Assembly (NCBI GenBank): GCA_017453245.1
Contig: JAFTKM010000002.1
Coordinates: 1-55,088 of the forward strand
DNA: 55,088 nt
Direction of reading: 5' to 3'
Source: Clostridia bacterium
GTDB taxonomy: Bacteria > Bacillota > Clostridia > Oscillospirales > CAG-272
Part shown: positions 8,444 to 16,926 of the stretch, piece by piece
How positions within the stretch are numbered: position 1 is the stretch's first letter
How the letters are laid out: every line of letters begins with the position of its first letter
The notes under the pieces: model-generated
Told to the model about the DNA's origin: nothing
Databases searched by the model: none
The model's input: only the letters and a program-made list of their open reading frames with translations
Translations under genes and position numbers: made by a program

Positions 8444-10363
8444 TCAGTTTGCCTTACCGCACTCGATAAGCTGACCTACCGTAGTGTCGGTATCCGTCAC
8501 GTAGACTGTAACCACATGTACGGTCTTGTTGCCCGAGAGGTCGGTTGCTGTAAGTGTTAACGTGTGAGTGCCCTCATAGAGTCTGCCTCCGAGGTCAATA
8601 GCGCCATCGCTCCACTCGCTGACGACGTCAACCTTATCGTAGTTATCAACGCAGGAGATGACCATACGGCAATACGTGCCGACGGATACGTATATCTCGC
8701 TCGTCTCAAAGAGTATCTCGGGAGCCTCGGTATCGGGAGGACCTACCGTGACGTTAAGAGTGAGAGTCGACCTGTTACCGTAGTAATCGGTAGCGCTGAC
8801 AACGCAGGTGTGCTCACCCTCGAGCATATTACCCTTCGAATCAAGAGCTCCCTCGCTCCACGCATATTCAACGTCAACGTATCTTCCCTCAAACTCATCA
8901 TAGGCGGTAATACCCGGCTCAAAGGGCTTGCCCGACGAGGTAAGTATATCGGTTTCACCATCATAATTCAACACGGGGGCGCACTTATCGTCATCCTTGA
9001 GCTTAATGACGACGCTGTCAATATAGTAGTTCGCGTAGGTTCCGCTGTTTCTTCCGATAAGGCAGAATGCACCGAGATTACCGTCGGAATTTACTAAAGT
9101 GTCCATCGATGACGAGCCGAAGAATCCCGAGCCCGTATGACTCAGGACTACCGTATTCCACTCACCCGTGGGAGCGGACGAGCATCTCATTATCCAATCC
9201 GTGGTATTGCCGTTTCTCATTCTGAGCTCGGAATAGGAGGTCGGCATAAGGACCTTGAAGCTGATGCTATCAACTATACCGATAGGTATTTCGTATCCGG
9301 AAAAATCTAGGCACACGCCGATATAGGATTTGCCGGAGTTATACGAGATCTCATATACAGTTCCGTTATAACCGTTTGCTATTCCCTTCGACTCTGCCTC
9401 CGCCTCCGTCAGCTCTGTATATTTACCGTCGTAGGTCGTGTCGGCTATCGACGTATCATGCGGAACAAACGGAACGCTCTCAAGTCTGATAAGAGAGGTG
9501 CTTGCCTTTACGGTTATGCGAAGCTCGATAAATGACTCATTACCCGAGCGGTCGGTCGCGATCACCTTGCAGGTATGCGTGCCTGCCTGAAGCTCTCCGA
9601 GGCTATTCGCCGCCCCTGCGCTCCACTCGTAGCTGATAGTGGCGGAGGAGTTATCGTATTCATCAAACGCGCTCAAGCCCTCAATCGAGAGCTTCTCGCC
9701 CTCGGATGCAGTAAGCTCGGTCGGACCGTTATAATTTATTACGGGTGGCGTCAAATCGTCCGATGCTCCTTCCTTGTACTTGATGCTGACAGAGTCAATG
9801 TACGCCGCGCTTTCCGACGGACTCTTCAGTCTGAAAATAATGCAGAATGAGCCGAGGTTTCCCTCAGAATTTGCCAAGGAATCAAGGCTAAAGCCCGACA
9901 TAAATCCCGAGGTATTATCAAGAACGACGTCTACCCACGCGGAGAATGCCGAGGGGGTAGCTCTGACTATCCAGGAGGATGCCTTCGCCTTGTTCATAAT
10001 TCTGAATTCGCTGGCTCCGCCCGAGGGAATATAGACACGGAAGGATATCTGCTCGACCGAATCGATCGGGATATTCTGATCGCTGTAATCAACGCAAACA
10101 CCTGCGTGTCCGGAGTCCGTCTTTGGAGCAAGCTTAAGAGCATATCCCGAGAAGCCCTCGGGAACACCCGCGTCAATACCGTCCTGACCGTAATACTCCG
10201 TGATTACGCTGTCATACGTCTGTTCCGCAACCGAGGTATCGTGCGAGGTGTACGGTATCTCGTCCTTTGCGGAGCCTGTGTCAGAGGCGTGTACGTTAAT
10301 ACTGCCGAGCATAAGAGCCGCAATAAGAGCAAGGCTTAAGCTAGTGTGAATAACGTTTTTCAT
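8444..10363 (-). CDS. secreted protein with repeated carbohydrate-binding-like and Ig-like (HYR-type) domains
   Basis: The chosen start is ATG at 10363 (639 residues); the longer frame begins with TTG-AGG-AGG-TGG, which is the ribosome binding site, not coding. A signal peptide (about 1-26, ending VHA) leads to two tandem modules. Each has a beta-rich domain of about 150 residues beginning HDTS(V/I)A and containing CVDYS or CLDFS, then an Ig-like domain of about 85 residues with EWSAG or AWSEG, then A(G/E)HTC and ATD(R/Y)-GN. A third Ig-like domain closes the protein. No sortase motif or S-layer domain is visible. It is likely a secreted or surface glycan-binding protein. It sits 2 bp after a Tyr-phosphatase lipoprotein gene in one operon. 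Confidence 0.75.
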   Translation of the reverse strand: MKNVIHTSLSLALIAALMLGSINVHASDTGSAKDEIPYTSHDTSVAEQTYDSVITEYYGQDGIDAGVPEGFSGYALKLAPKTDSGHAGVCVDYSDQNIPIDSVEQISFRVYIPSGGASEFRIMNKAKASSWIVRATPSAFSAWVDVVLDNTSGFMSGFSLDSLANSEGNLGSFCIIFRLKSPSESAAYIDSVSIKYKEGASDDLTPPVINYNGPTELTASEGEKLSIEGLSAFDEYDNSSATISYEWSAGAANSLGELQAGTHTCKVIATDRSGNESFIELRITVKASTSLIRLESVPFVPHDTSIADTTYDGKYTELTEAEAESKGIANGYNGTVYEISYNSGKSYIGVCLDFSGYEIPIGIVDSISFKVLMPTSYSELRMRNGNTTDWIMRCSSAPTGEWNTVVLSHTGSGFFGSSSMDTLVNSDGNLGAFCLIGRNSGTYANYYIDSVVIKLKDDDKCAPVLNYDGETDILTSSGKPFEPGITAYDEFEGRYVDVEYAWSEGALDSKGNMLEGEHTCVVSATDYYGNRSTLTLNVTVGPPDTEAPEILFETSEIYVSVGTYCRMVISCVDNYDKVDVVSEWSDGAIDLGGRLYEGTHTLTLTATDLSGNKTVHVVTVYVTDTDTTVGQLIECGKAN

Positions 10364-10364
10364 C

Positions 10365-11951
10365 TCACTCCACCTCCTCAAGCATAATGTCCTTTATCGA
10401 GGCTATCTCATCAGCGGTAACGCCGATGTCAAGAAGGAAGTCCTCAACCTTCTCCGAGAAGGTATCTCCCTCATAGTTGTTATCAATATAGAGATAAGTG
10501 TTGTGTATGGAATTGCGAAGGCCGTCATTATACTTAGTCGAGCCGTAAGCGCCCCAATAGGAGAATACCGAGAGCTCATATTCCATCATAAGAGTGTTCT
10601 CGTCAAGACCGAGAAGTCCGCCGAGCACTAAAGCAAGAGTACCCGTACGGTCACGTCCGAGAGAGCAATGGAAAATTATCGGATAGTTGTCGGGATCCGC
10701 AAAGACCTTGACGGCTTTAGCAAGCTCATCCTTATTGAACTCGTCATACCATATACCGTTCTCGCCGGTTGAATACCAGGGAGCGGCTACGGTTATATGC
10801 TCGAGCTCAGAGACGGGATGAGTCGTGTTCTTTAGATTGGAATAATATCCTCCGTTTCCATCGGACGTTCTTGCGCCTCTGAGGTCAAGATCGGTTTTTA
10901 CGCCTAAAATGTTAACCAGAGTGTACTTTCCAAGCTCTGTAATGTCATCAAGCTTTGCGGAGCGGTAAACCATTCCCTGCTTGATTCTCTTTCCGTCGGC
11001 TGTAATATATCCTCCGATATCGCGCGAGTTGCTGACACCGTCGATACAAACCGTCCTCGGTGTTTTAGCCGTTGTGAAGCTGAATATTTCGCTTCTCACG
11101 GTATGGTCACCGTACACCGCGTCAACGTACCAATAGTAGGTAGTATCTACGTACAAATGCTCAACCGAAAGCTCGGCGAGGTTTGTCAGATAGCACTGCG
11201 CGGAATTAAAGGCGGAGTTATTTGCTACGTAAACCTTGTAGTATTTCGCCGCCTCACCGACGCTCCACTTGAATACGGGAACGCTCGGGGTGAAGATATC
11301 CGACTCAAGCCAATGCGCGTCGGTATCGGTCGTCTTGTAATCGTAAGCCTCGTACCATTTTCTGATACGGTCGTTTGCAAGATAAACGATTGCGCCGTCG
11401 GTGGGAAGAAGCGCCTCGGTCTGCCAATCAATTACCAAATCGGGATACTCACCGTAGCGCGCTCCGCATATCTCACATTTTGCTCTTTCGTTCACGGTTG
11501 CTTCGCCTCCCGTGTGCTCTGCCTCATCGAGTTTATCACCGCACCTTGAGCACTCGATCCAGTGACCGTTATCATCGTGGGAATACTGCGCATTGTATGA
11601 ATGCGAAGCAACTCCCTCCGTGATACCGCAGTTAACACAGGTCTTGGGCTCGGTGCAGGTCGCGTCTGCAAAATCGTGCCCCAGCTCCTTGCCCTCGACT
11701 AATCCGCAAGCCTTGCAGGCCTTGGCAGACGTACAAGTCGCGTCGCTGAAGTCGTGATCAAGTTTTTCTCCGTAGCTCTCGCCGCACTCGTCGCAAACCG
11801 CCGCCTTAAGGCAGGTTGCCGAGCCGCCGGTATGCTCGTGCTCCTCCTTGCCGCTATCCTTACCTATAATGCTGTTAATGACGTCGCATCCGGTAAAAAC
11901 AAGCGTAAGCAGAGCTACAAGTAAAAAGCAGAATAAAAGCCTTCTCTTCAT
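10365..11951 (-). CDS. lipoprotein with CxxC repeats and a tyrosine-phosphatase domain
   Basis: The 528-residue protein has a lipobox FTGC with Cys22. Residues about 38-165 contain at least five short repeats of the form C..CG......H, resembling small zinc-ribbon-like surface repeats. A fibronectin-III-like stretch follows (about 208-285, with Y-W-Y-V-D). The C-terminal part is a protein tyrosine phosphatase: SNSRDIGGY near 300 and the P-loop HCSLGRDRTG (428-437) with Cys429 and Arg435, the form typical of the Tyr-phosphatase_3 family. It should be anchored on the outer face of the membrane. Its substrate could be a phosphoprotein or another phosphomonoester. It is the middle gene of the operon SGNH hydrolase - phosphatase - Ig-like protein. 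Confidence 0.85.
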   Translation of the reverse strand: MKRRLLFCFLLVALLTLVFTGCDVINSIIGKDSGKEEHEHTGGSATCLKAAVCDECGESYGEKLDHDFSDATCTSAKACKACGLVEGKELGHDFADATCTEPKTCVNCGITEGVASHSYNAQYSHDDNGHWIECSRCGDKLDEAEHTGGEATVNERAKCEICGARYGEYPDLVIDWQTEALLPTDGAIVYLANDRIRKWYEAYDYKTTDTDAHWLESDIFTPSVPVFKWSVGEAAKYYKVYVANNSAFNSAQCYLTNLAELSVEHLYVDTTYYWYVDAVYGDHTVRSEIFSFTTAKTPRTVCIDGVSNSRDIGGYITADGKRIKQGMVYRSAKLDDITELGKYTLVNILGVKTDLDLRGARTSDGNGGYYSNLKNTTHPVSELEHITVAAPWYSTGENGIWYDEFNKDELAKAVKVFADPDNYPIIFHCSLGRDRTGTLALVLGGLLGLDENTLMMEYELSVFSYWGAYGSTKYNDGLRNSIHNTYLYIDNNYEGDTFSEKVEDFLLDIGVTADEIASIKDIMLEEVE

Positions 11952-11984
11952 AATTGTGCTCCTATATAGAATTTTTAGTTTATT

Positions 11985-12629
11985 TCACACGCCTAGGGCC
12001 TTAAGGACCTGATCCTTGATCTCAGTCATACCGAGAGCAGTCGGATGTCCGTTTATCTTGTCTATCTTTTCAAGCACGATCGACTCGGCTCCGATTCTTT
12101 CAGAGGCGTTCTTTATTCCCTCAACTATTTCGGACTTTATCTCCGTGTTGCAGATTGCGTATATCCGAGCGCTCGGGAGCGTCTCTCTCAGCTTTGTGAA
12201 GAAGCAACCGATTGCGGGAAGGACTCTGTAAAGGTCCTCGCGCTCCCATCCCTCGTACATTTCCCCACCAAGAGGCGCACCGCACCAGCTATCGTTAGTA
12301 CCGCCGAAAACTAACACGGTATCCACCCCGGACATCTCAAAGAAGCCCTCGGCCTTAAGCCTTTCAAGTCTTGTGATAAACGAGCTCGTTCTTGAATAAT
12401 CTGCTCCGTCATAGCCGGTGTAGCCTATGGTCGAGCCGCTCCAGCTATCGTTTCTCACAAGCTTCCAGCCCGTCTGCTTGATCACCATCGCCCACCAGGA
12501 CTCGTCCCAAGAGCCTATGTCGGGAGGAGTCTCTCTTGCGCCCGAGTAGTAGGTCGCATAGCCCTCGGGAATACATCCCGCAAAGGTCGAGTAGCTGTCA
12601 CCGAATATAATTACGTTTTTGGGTTCCAT
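11985..12629 (-). CDS. SGNH/GDSL-type hydrolase
   Basis: The 214-residue protein begins with block I, FGDSYS (Ser12 nucleophile), and has a GGTND block III motif. Near the C-terminus the catalytic His lies in INGHPTALGM, but the usual Asp three residues before it is replaced by Ile, so the acid may come from elsewhere. No signal peptide is seen. The family contains esterases and deacetylases of glycans and lipids. It is the first gene of the surface operon, 33 nt ahead of the phosphatase lipoprotein, which suggests a shared role in modifying a surface or dietary glycan. Confidence 0.8.
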   Translation of the reverse strand: MEPKNVIIFGDSYSTFAGCIPEGYATYYSGARETPPDIGSWDESWWAMVIKQTGWKLVRNDSWSGSTIGYTGYDGADYSRTSSFITRLERLKAEGFFEMSGVDTVLVFGGTNDSWCGAPLGGEMYEGWEREDLYRVLPAIGCFFTKLRETLPSARIYAICNTEIKSEIVEGIKNASERIGAESIVLEKIDKINGHPTALGMTEIKDQVLKALGV

Positions 12630-12658
12630 AGGATGTCACCGCCTTTCTTTACGTCTAC

Positions 12659-12688
12659 ATTTTATCATACGTTCACGTGAGGAGTCAA
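12659..12688 (-). promoter_or_regulatory. promoter of the surface operon
   Basis: On the reverse strand TTGACT (12683-12688), 18-bp spacer, TAAAAT (12659-12664), about 30 nt upstream of the SGNH hydrolase start. Confidence 0.6.
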
Positions 12689-12701
12689 TAGAGTGGACAA
12701 A

Positions 12702-12727
12702 AAATGCGGCTCCTCCGAGCCGCATTT
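12702..12727 (-). terminator. terminator of the Glu-rich membrane protein gene
   Basis: AAATGCGGCTC pairs with GAGCCGCATTT around a CTCC loop; the leftward strand continues TTTTTTGTCC. Confidence 0.85.
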
Positions 12728-12745
12728 CAACTATGTATTTTCAGA

Positions 12746-13462
12746 TTATTCCTCTGTGGGAGCTTCCTCAATGGGAGTCTCTTCTGCAGGTGCTTCTTCA
12801 GCCACCTCGGGAGCTGCCTCCTCGGTCTGAGTCTCGGCATCAGCCTCCTCGGTAACTGTCTCCTCTGCGGGTGCAGTCTCAGCGGGCGCTACGGGATCAA
12901 CGTTAACGAAGCCTTCGCCCTCACCGTAAACAACCTCCTCGGTCGGAAGAGCGAGAAGCGCGTTATGCGCCTTGATGCCGCTTACAAGCGACCAGATAAC
13001 GTAGCCGTGGAAGAGTATGTCGACAATGGAGTCGAGAGATATACCGTAAAGAGCAAACATACCTACGGTATCGATCACAAAGAGAATAAGCGCCGCCATA
13101 AGGAATCCGGGCTTCTTCTTAGAGAAGAACCAGAAAACGAGATATACCGACACGATAAGCAACGCAATTACAGCGAAGATGGGGAAAACAGACGGCTCGA
13201 AAACGATCATCTCCTCAAGACCGTCGACGTATGCCTCAGGCGGATACTTACCGCACAAAAGCATACCCATATCCGCGATAAAATACGGAATGGATGCCGA
13301 GAAGAGGAAGTAGGTGAAGCTTCCCGTCGCAAGAAGGATAATGTTTATAGCGGTGAAAGCAACAACGAGCAAAAGATTCACTCTCGCATTCGTGTACTTT
13401 GTCTCATACGCTCTGCGCTGAGCCGCCACGGGGCTGAAATTGTTCATAATATTATTTGCCAT
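12746..13462 (-). CDS. hypothetical membrane protein with Glu/Ala/Pro-rich tail
   Basis: The 238-residue protein has about five hydrophobic helices (residues about 25-175), then a low-complexity acidic tail of about 60 residues built of EEAP/EETP-like units. No domain is recognised. The tail probably lies in the cytoplasm and may bind partners or metal; that is a guess. It has its own promoter and terminator. Confidence 0.6.
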   Translation of the reverse strand: MANNIMNNFSPVAAQRRAYETKYTNARVNLLLVVAFTAINIILLATGSFTYFLFSASIPYFIADMGMLLCGKYPPEAYVDGLEEMIVFEPSVFPIFAVIALLIVSVYLVFWFFSKKKPGFLMAALILFVIDTVGMFALYGISLDSIVDILFHGYVIWSLVSGIKAHNALLALPTEEVVYGEGEGFVNVDPVAPAETAPAEETVTEEADAETQTEEAAPEVAEEAPAEETPIEEAPTEE

Positions 13463-13494
13463 ATTAGACTCCTTTTCTAAATGTTATTACTTAG

Positions 13495-13523
13495 ATTATA
13501 TATCTTTTGTCTTTATTTGTCAA
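13495..13523 (-). promoter_or_regulatory. promoter of the Glu-rich membrane protein gene
   Basis: On the reverse strand TTGACA (13518-13523), 17-bp spacer, TATAAT (13495-13500). Confidence 0.8.
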
Positions 13524-13530
13524 TATCTTC

Positions 13531-13968
13531 CTACTCATAGGCAACAACAAGCAAAGCCAAGGCAAAGACAGGAAGTACAATAAATATTGCAGGAGCAAAT
13601 AAGAACGGAATAAAGGCGCAATAAGCATCCCAAACCAAATCAGGAATAATGCTATACGCTAAGCTTACAGCAGCAAACGCCGCGCCAAAATATATCGCCA
13701 TCCACAGCGCAAGACCTAATCTGCGATTGTACCTGAAGTAATACTTTCTGATAAACCAGAAATTAAGCTCGAAATACAGATACACGGTATTAAAAACACA
13801 TATCGGTATCATCACCGCAAGCACTTCTCTGCACCGCGTGTATAAAAACAAATCAACCGCACAGATGAGTGCTCCTATAAGCGTCAACAAAACAGTTATC
13901 CAAAAGCCTTGCGACGTATCTCCCGGAGTATTATGATACATTGCATATATATCGTCTTTCTCTTGCAT
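13531..13968 (-). CDS. hypothetical four-helix membrane protein
   Basis: This 145-residue protein has four clear transmembrane segments, a short charged N-terminus (QEKDDIYAMY) and an aromatic-rich middle (FELNFWFIRKYYFRYNRR). I do not recognise a family. The 38-nt gap from the similar-sized membrane protein upstream suggests the two are co-transcribed. An AGGAG site precedes the start. Confidence 0.6.
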   Translation of the reverse strand: MQEKDDIYAMYHNTPGDTSQGFWITVLLTLIGALICAVDLFLYTRCREVLAVMIPICVFNTVYLYFELNFWFIRKYYFRYNRRLGLALWMAIYFGAAFAAVSLAYSIIPDLVWDAYCAFIPFLFAPAIFIVLPVFALALLVVAYE

Positions 13969-14006
13969 ATCCTTCTCCTTTCACGGCTTTTAAATGCAAC
14001 AAAATC

Positions 14007-14447
14007 TTAAATAAAGGAAATTACCTCAAAATATATCGAGAGAATTAACAGTGGAATTCCGATAATATATGCCCACTTTTTCTCTTTTTTTGCGTTTTCC
14101 TTTTCCTTGGCATAAAGAAGAATTATCGCCATAAAGCATACCGGAAGACAAACAGGCAAAATAAGAGTAAAGAGTTCACCGCTCACGATAAATCTTGCGG
14201 TACCAATAACTACCATATCAACAAAGATTACGATACCACAGATGACAAGGAGCTTGTTTATACCGTTTGGCAGTTGATTCCTAAAGCCCCAATTTATTAT
14301 GCTGATTGCCATAATAACAACTAAGCACTCTGTCACTATATAGTCAAGAACATCAACGATAAAGTATTCGTTCGGTTCGAATAGAAGAGCGCTTATCATC
14401 AAGAAGAAAAATAGCACCAGCACTATGTAATTTCTGATATTTTTCAT
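14007..14447 (-). CDS. hypothetical four-helix membrane protein
   Basis: This 146-residue protein has four hydrophobic segments and a basic cytoplasmic loop (AKEKENAKKEKKW) before the last helix. No family is recognised. It leads the two-gene membrane unit with 13531-13968. The 185 bp upstream (14448-14632) hold no other gene I can support. Confidence 0.6.
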   Translation of the reverse strand: MKNIRNYIVLVLFFFLMISALLFEPNEYFIVDVLDYIVTECLVVIMAISIINWGFRNQLPNGINKLLVICGIVIFVDMVVIGTARFIVSGELFTLILPVCLPVCFMAIILLYAKEKENAKKEKKWAYIIGIPLLILSIYFEVISFI

Positions 14448-14632
14448 CAGAGCATCATCCTTTCACATAATTCGTACTAAACTTCATTTTTGCCTATAAA
14501 TGCAAATTATTGTTGTCTTTTAACAACTTATATCACAATCACGACAAAGCCGAGAGCAAGCTGTACACTTACAATGCACAACGGAATACAAGTCAGTATC
14601 CTTTCAGAGTTGTACCGTTGCACGAATTCCGC

Positions 14633-15244
14633 TTAAAATTTCTCGCTCCTGCGTCTTTCCGAGAGGAAGTGCGCCTTGCCGCCGTCCTCGGGGTAAAGAT
14701 AGTTGCTGAACGCCTGGCGTCCGCCCTTGATCAGCATCTCAAGCTCACCGCCGTTAAGAAGCACGACCTGAAGGCAGGTCGCAGTCTTGAAAAGACCGGT
14801 TTTGCAGCGCAGTATTCCCGCGTCCTCAATAACCTGCGGGAACTCGATAAATGCGGCAATCATCTCATCATCGGGATCCTCGTTCTTCCACTCAAAGCTG
14901 TGCGAGTAAGTTATGTGAGTCTTATTGTAATACGCAAAAGTCGCGACCAGCATCAGCTTATTGTAATACCATACGAGTGTTTCCTTATCGCTAAGGTCCT
15001 CCTCTTTGTCTACGAACATCACGTATTCATTGTTTGATCCAACGGTGTTTTGGATCTTAGGCATTTTGTAATCGCTCGCGCCCATAGTCGCAAGCTTCCA
15101 GAAGGGGTATTTCTCGGTCGGCTTGTATACAAGAACGTCGACGTGGAATCCCGCGTCAACGATCGGATGCAGGACCATACTGTCACTCTGCTCGAAATAT
15201 TTGTCAAAATGCTTTGTCAAAGCTTCCATTTCTTTTACTTTCAT
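14633..15244 (-). CDS. suppressor-of-fused (SUFU) domain protein
   Basis: The 203-residue protein matches the bacterial SUFU domain: HVDVLVYKPT, then PFWKLATMGASDYKMP, NEYVMFVDKEED, and a C-terminal strand set ending in LLPI-like hydrophobic residues. In bacteria such single-domain proteins are often linked to polymorphic toxin immunity or are of unknown role. No toxin gene is adjacent here. It is cytoplasmic, with its own promoter. Confidence 0.8.
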   Translation of the reverse strand: MKVKEMEALTKHFDKYFEQSDSMVLHPIVDAGFHVDVLVYKPTEKYPFWKLATMGASDYKMPKIQNTVGSNNEYVMFVDKEEDLSDKETLVWYYNKLMLVATFAYYNKTHITYSHSFEWKNEDPDDEMIAAFIEFPQVIEDAGILRCKTGLFKTATCLQVVLLNGGELEMLIKGGRQAFSNYLYPEDGGKAHFLSERRRSEKF

Positions 15245-15267
15245 AATTGCACCGCCTTTCTGTGTTC

Positions 15268-15296
15268 AGTATAGCATATAAACCTCAGTATGTCAA
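15268..15296 (-). promoter_or_regulatory. promoter of the SUFU-domain gene
   Basis: On the reverse strand TTGACA (15291-15296), 17-bp spacer, TATACT (15268-15273). Confidence 0.8.
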
Positions 15297-15356
15297 TCCG
15301 TTGCACCGAAGTCATACGGAACCGCATTAAATTCGAGCTTTGCCCCGCAAAAACGA

Positions 15357-15385
15357 AAAAGGACACCCACACGGAGTGTCCTTTT
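15357..15385 (-). terminator. terminator of tRNA-Cys
   Basis: AAAAGGACAC (15357-15366) pairs with GTGTCCTTTT (15376-15385); the leftward strand ends in a T run, directly after the tRNA. Confidence 0.85.
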
Positions 15386-15389
15386 GTTT

Positions 15390-15464
15390 TGGAGGTGCAG
15401 GCCGGATTTGAACCGGCGGATAACGGTGTTGCAGACCGGGGCCTTACCACTTGGCTACTGCACC
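15390..15464 (-). tRNA. tRNA-Cys (GCA)
   Basis: The reverse strand gives acceptor GGTGCAG pairing with CTGCACC, D-loop GCCAAGTGGTAAGGC, anticodon loop TCTGCAA with GCA, and a GGTTCAAATCC T-arm. The discriminator is T and CCA is encoded (15390-15392). It is a single tRNA with its own promoter and terminator. Confidence 0.96.
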
Positions 15465-15484
15465 AAATATTTAATTACTTTGAT

Positions 15485-15513
15485 ATTATAGCAAAGTTTT
15501 TTTACTTTGTCAA
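15485..15513 (-). promoter_or_regulatory. promoter of tRNA-Cys
   Basis: On the reverse strand TTGACA (15508-15513), 17-bp spacer, TATAAT (15485-15490). Confidence 0.85.
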
Positions 15514-15606
15514 TAGGGTGTCGGGAAATTAATAAAAGATTTTTGCATTGCTAGCTCCCGAATATAGATTATGCTTTATGATGACTTTTTGCCATTGCTG
15601 TTGCGC

Positions 15607-15636
15607 TTGACACGTTGAACAGTTCTATGGTATACT
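15607..15636 (+). promoter_or_regulatory. promoter of the TPR-like membrane protein
   Basis: TTGACA (15607-15612), 18-bp spacer, TATACT (15631-15636), with a leader of about 90 nt before the coding region. Confidence 0.75.
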
Positions 15637-15728
15637 AAACACAAAAAAAGCGGTGTGGATATAAAATGAATTAAATCATTGTTTAAAAAGTAATCATTAT
15701 AAATTTTAATATCACGAAGAAAGGCGAT

Positions 15729-16538
15729 GTGAATATGTTCTTAACGAAAAAGGGATTAAGAAAAATAATACTTGTAGCTCTTTGTTATTTTGTTCTTGGC
15801 AGCTTTTGCATAGTAAGAGGTATATCGAATATCGACGTAAGCTCATACTCCAAGTTTTTAATTGTCTTAGGAGTAATTTGCTACGTTCTCTGCCCTTTTA
15901 TAACGTTTACGGGGTATTTTTCAGAAGGAACGGGTAAGGTTATCAATTTAGGTAACAAGCTAGTGCGCCATGAGCTCAAGCCTGCTGAATTTATTAAGGA
16001 ATATCACCAATTAACGAACGCATCCGATCTCATCGTCAATAAACCGAATATCTACGTGCTGCAACTGGTTGCTATGGCGTACGATTGTTTAGATGAGAGA
16101 GAAAAAGCCCTCTCATCCGCAGATGAAATGATAGCTACGGCAAACGAGAAAAAAAGAACGTATGCAAAGCTTATCAAATCCTCGCTTTTATTCGCCTACG
16201 GTATGAAAGAAGATGCTGAGGCTCTTTTCACGGAAGCTTGTGCTTCTAAGCAGGATTTTACCAGCAGAACAATAACAGAGATGATTATAAGAACCGATCG
16301 CGCCTTCGCTATGGAAGACTATAAAACGGTGGAGCTATACAATCTCGACCTACTCACACATAGCCTTGCTAAGCAAAACAAGCTCTCGCTCCTGACCATC
16401 CATTTCAAGCTGGGAGAGGTGTACGAAAAGACAAATAATAACGAAAAGGCCATCCCTCATTATCAATACTGCGTTGAAAACGGTGGAGAGACAGCGCTCA
16501 AGAATTCTGCGAAAGTAGCATTGGAAAGAATTCAATAA
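15729..16538 (+). CDS. membrane-anchored protein with TPR-like helical repeats
   Basis: The 269-residue protein opens with two hydrophobic helices (about 12-65). The soluble remainder looks like helical repeats: LQLVAMAYDCLDEREKALSS, SLLFAYGMKEDAEALFTEA and FKLGEVYEKTNNNEKAIPHY, the last a classic tetratricopeptide unit. Such proteins usually scaffold other proteins at the membrane. The start may be GTG at 15729 or ATG at 15735 in the same frame; the GAAAGG site (15719-15724) fits either. No partner gene is evident. Confidence 0.7.
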   Translation: MNMFLTKKGLRKIILVALCYFVLGSFCIVRGISNIDVSSYSKFLIVLGVICYVLCPFITFTGYFSEGTGKVINLGNKLVRHELKPAEFIKEYHQLTNASDLIVNKPNIYVLQLVAMAYDCLDEREKALSSADEMIATANEKKRTYAKLIKSSLLFAYGMKEDAEALFTEACASKQDFTSRTITEMIIRTDRAFAMEDYKTVELYNLDLLTHSLAKQNKLSLLTIHFKLGEVYEKTNNNEKAIPHYQYCVENGGETALKNSAKVALERIQ

Positions 16539-16567
16539 TAGATATTTTCATCATACGTATAAACAAA

Positions 16568-16590
16568 AAAGCCGGCTTTATGCCGGCTTT
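16568..16590. terminator. bidirectional terminator
   Basis: AAAGCCGGC (16568-16576) pairs with GCCGGCTTT (16582-16590), with A and T runs on both sides, between two converging genes. Confidence 0.8.
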
Positions 16591-16594
16591 AACT

Positions 16595-16822
16595 TTACTT
16601 TTTATCAAACTCTTTTCCGTTTACTAAATAATCTATTGATACGCCAAAATACCTAGACAGCTTGCGGAGCATCTCAAGATCAGGGTTTCTCTTTCCGTTT
16701 TCGTAGTGAGAGAGGGCTTCGCGACTAATGTTCAAATCAAGAGCTACCTTTAATTGGTTCAGTTTCTTTTGTTTTCTGACCTTTTTCAGACCGATAAGGC
16801 CGGCTTTCTCGTCCATATTCAC
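16595..16822 (-). CDS. XRE-family HTH regulator
   Basis: Starting at GTG 16822 (7 nt after AGGAG) the protein has about 75 residues: an HTH_3 domain with KKVRKQKKLNQLKVALDLNIS, REALSHYENGKRNPD and LEMLRKLSRYFGVSIDYLV, the standard five-helix Cro/CI layout. A longer frame upstream would run through the promoter/operator region and is rejected. The gene diverges from a lipoprotein gene, and two perfect palindromes lie between them. It very likely represses one or both genes. ATG 16816 is the alternative start. Confidence 0.85.
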   Translation of the reverse strand: MNMDEKAGLIGLKKVRKQKKLNQLKVALDLNISREALSHYENGKRNPDLEMLRKLSRYFGVSIDYLVNGKEFDKK

Positions 16823-16850
16823 ACTTATTCTCCTTTTTTCGAAAAACCTC

Positions 16851-16901
16851 TTGACTTTATTGTAACAAAATGTTACAATGTAAATGTTACAATATGTAAC
16901 A
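16851..16901 (+). promoter_or_regulatory. lipoprotein promoter overlapped by two TGTTACA palindromes
   Basis: TTGACT (16851-16856), 17-bp spacer and TACAAT (16874-16879) drive the lipoprotein. Palindrome 1, TTGTAACA-AAA-TGTTACAA (16860-16878), covers the spacer and -10 box. Palindrome 2, TGTTACA-ATA-TGTAACA (16885-16901), covers the start region. The likely ligand is the divergent XRE regulator. Confidence 0.75.
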
Positions 16902-16926
16902 AGCATTTTGTTTGGGAGGATACACT

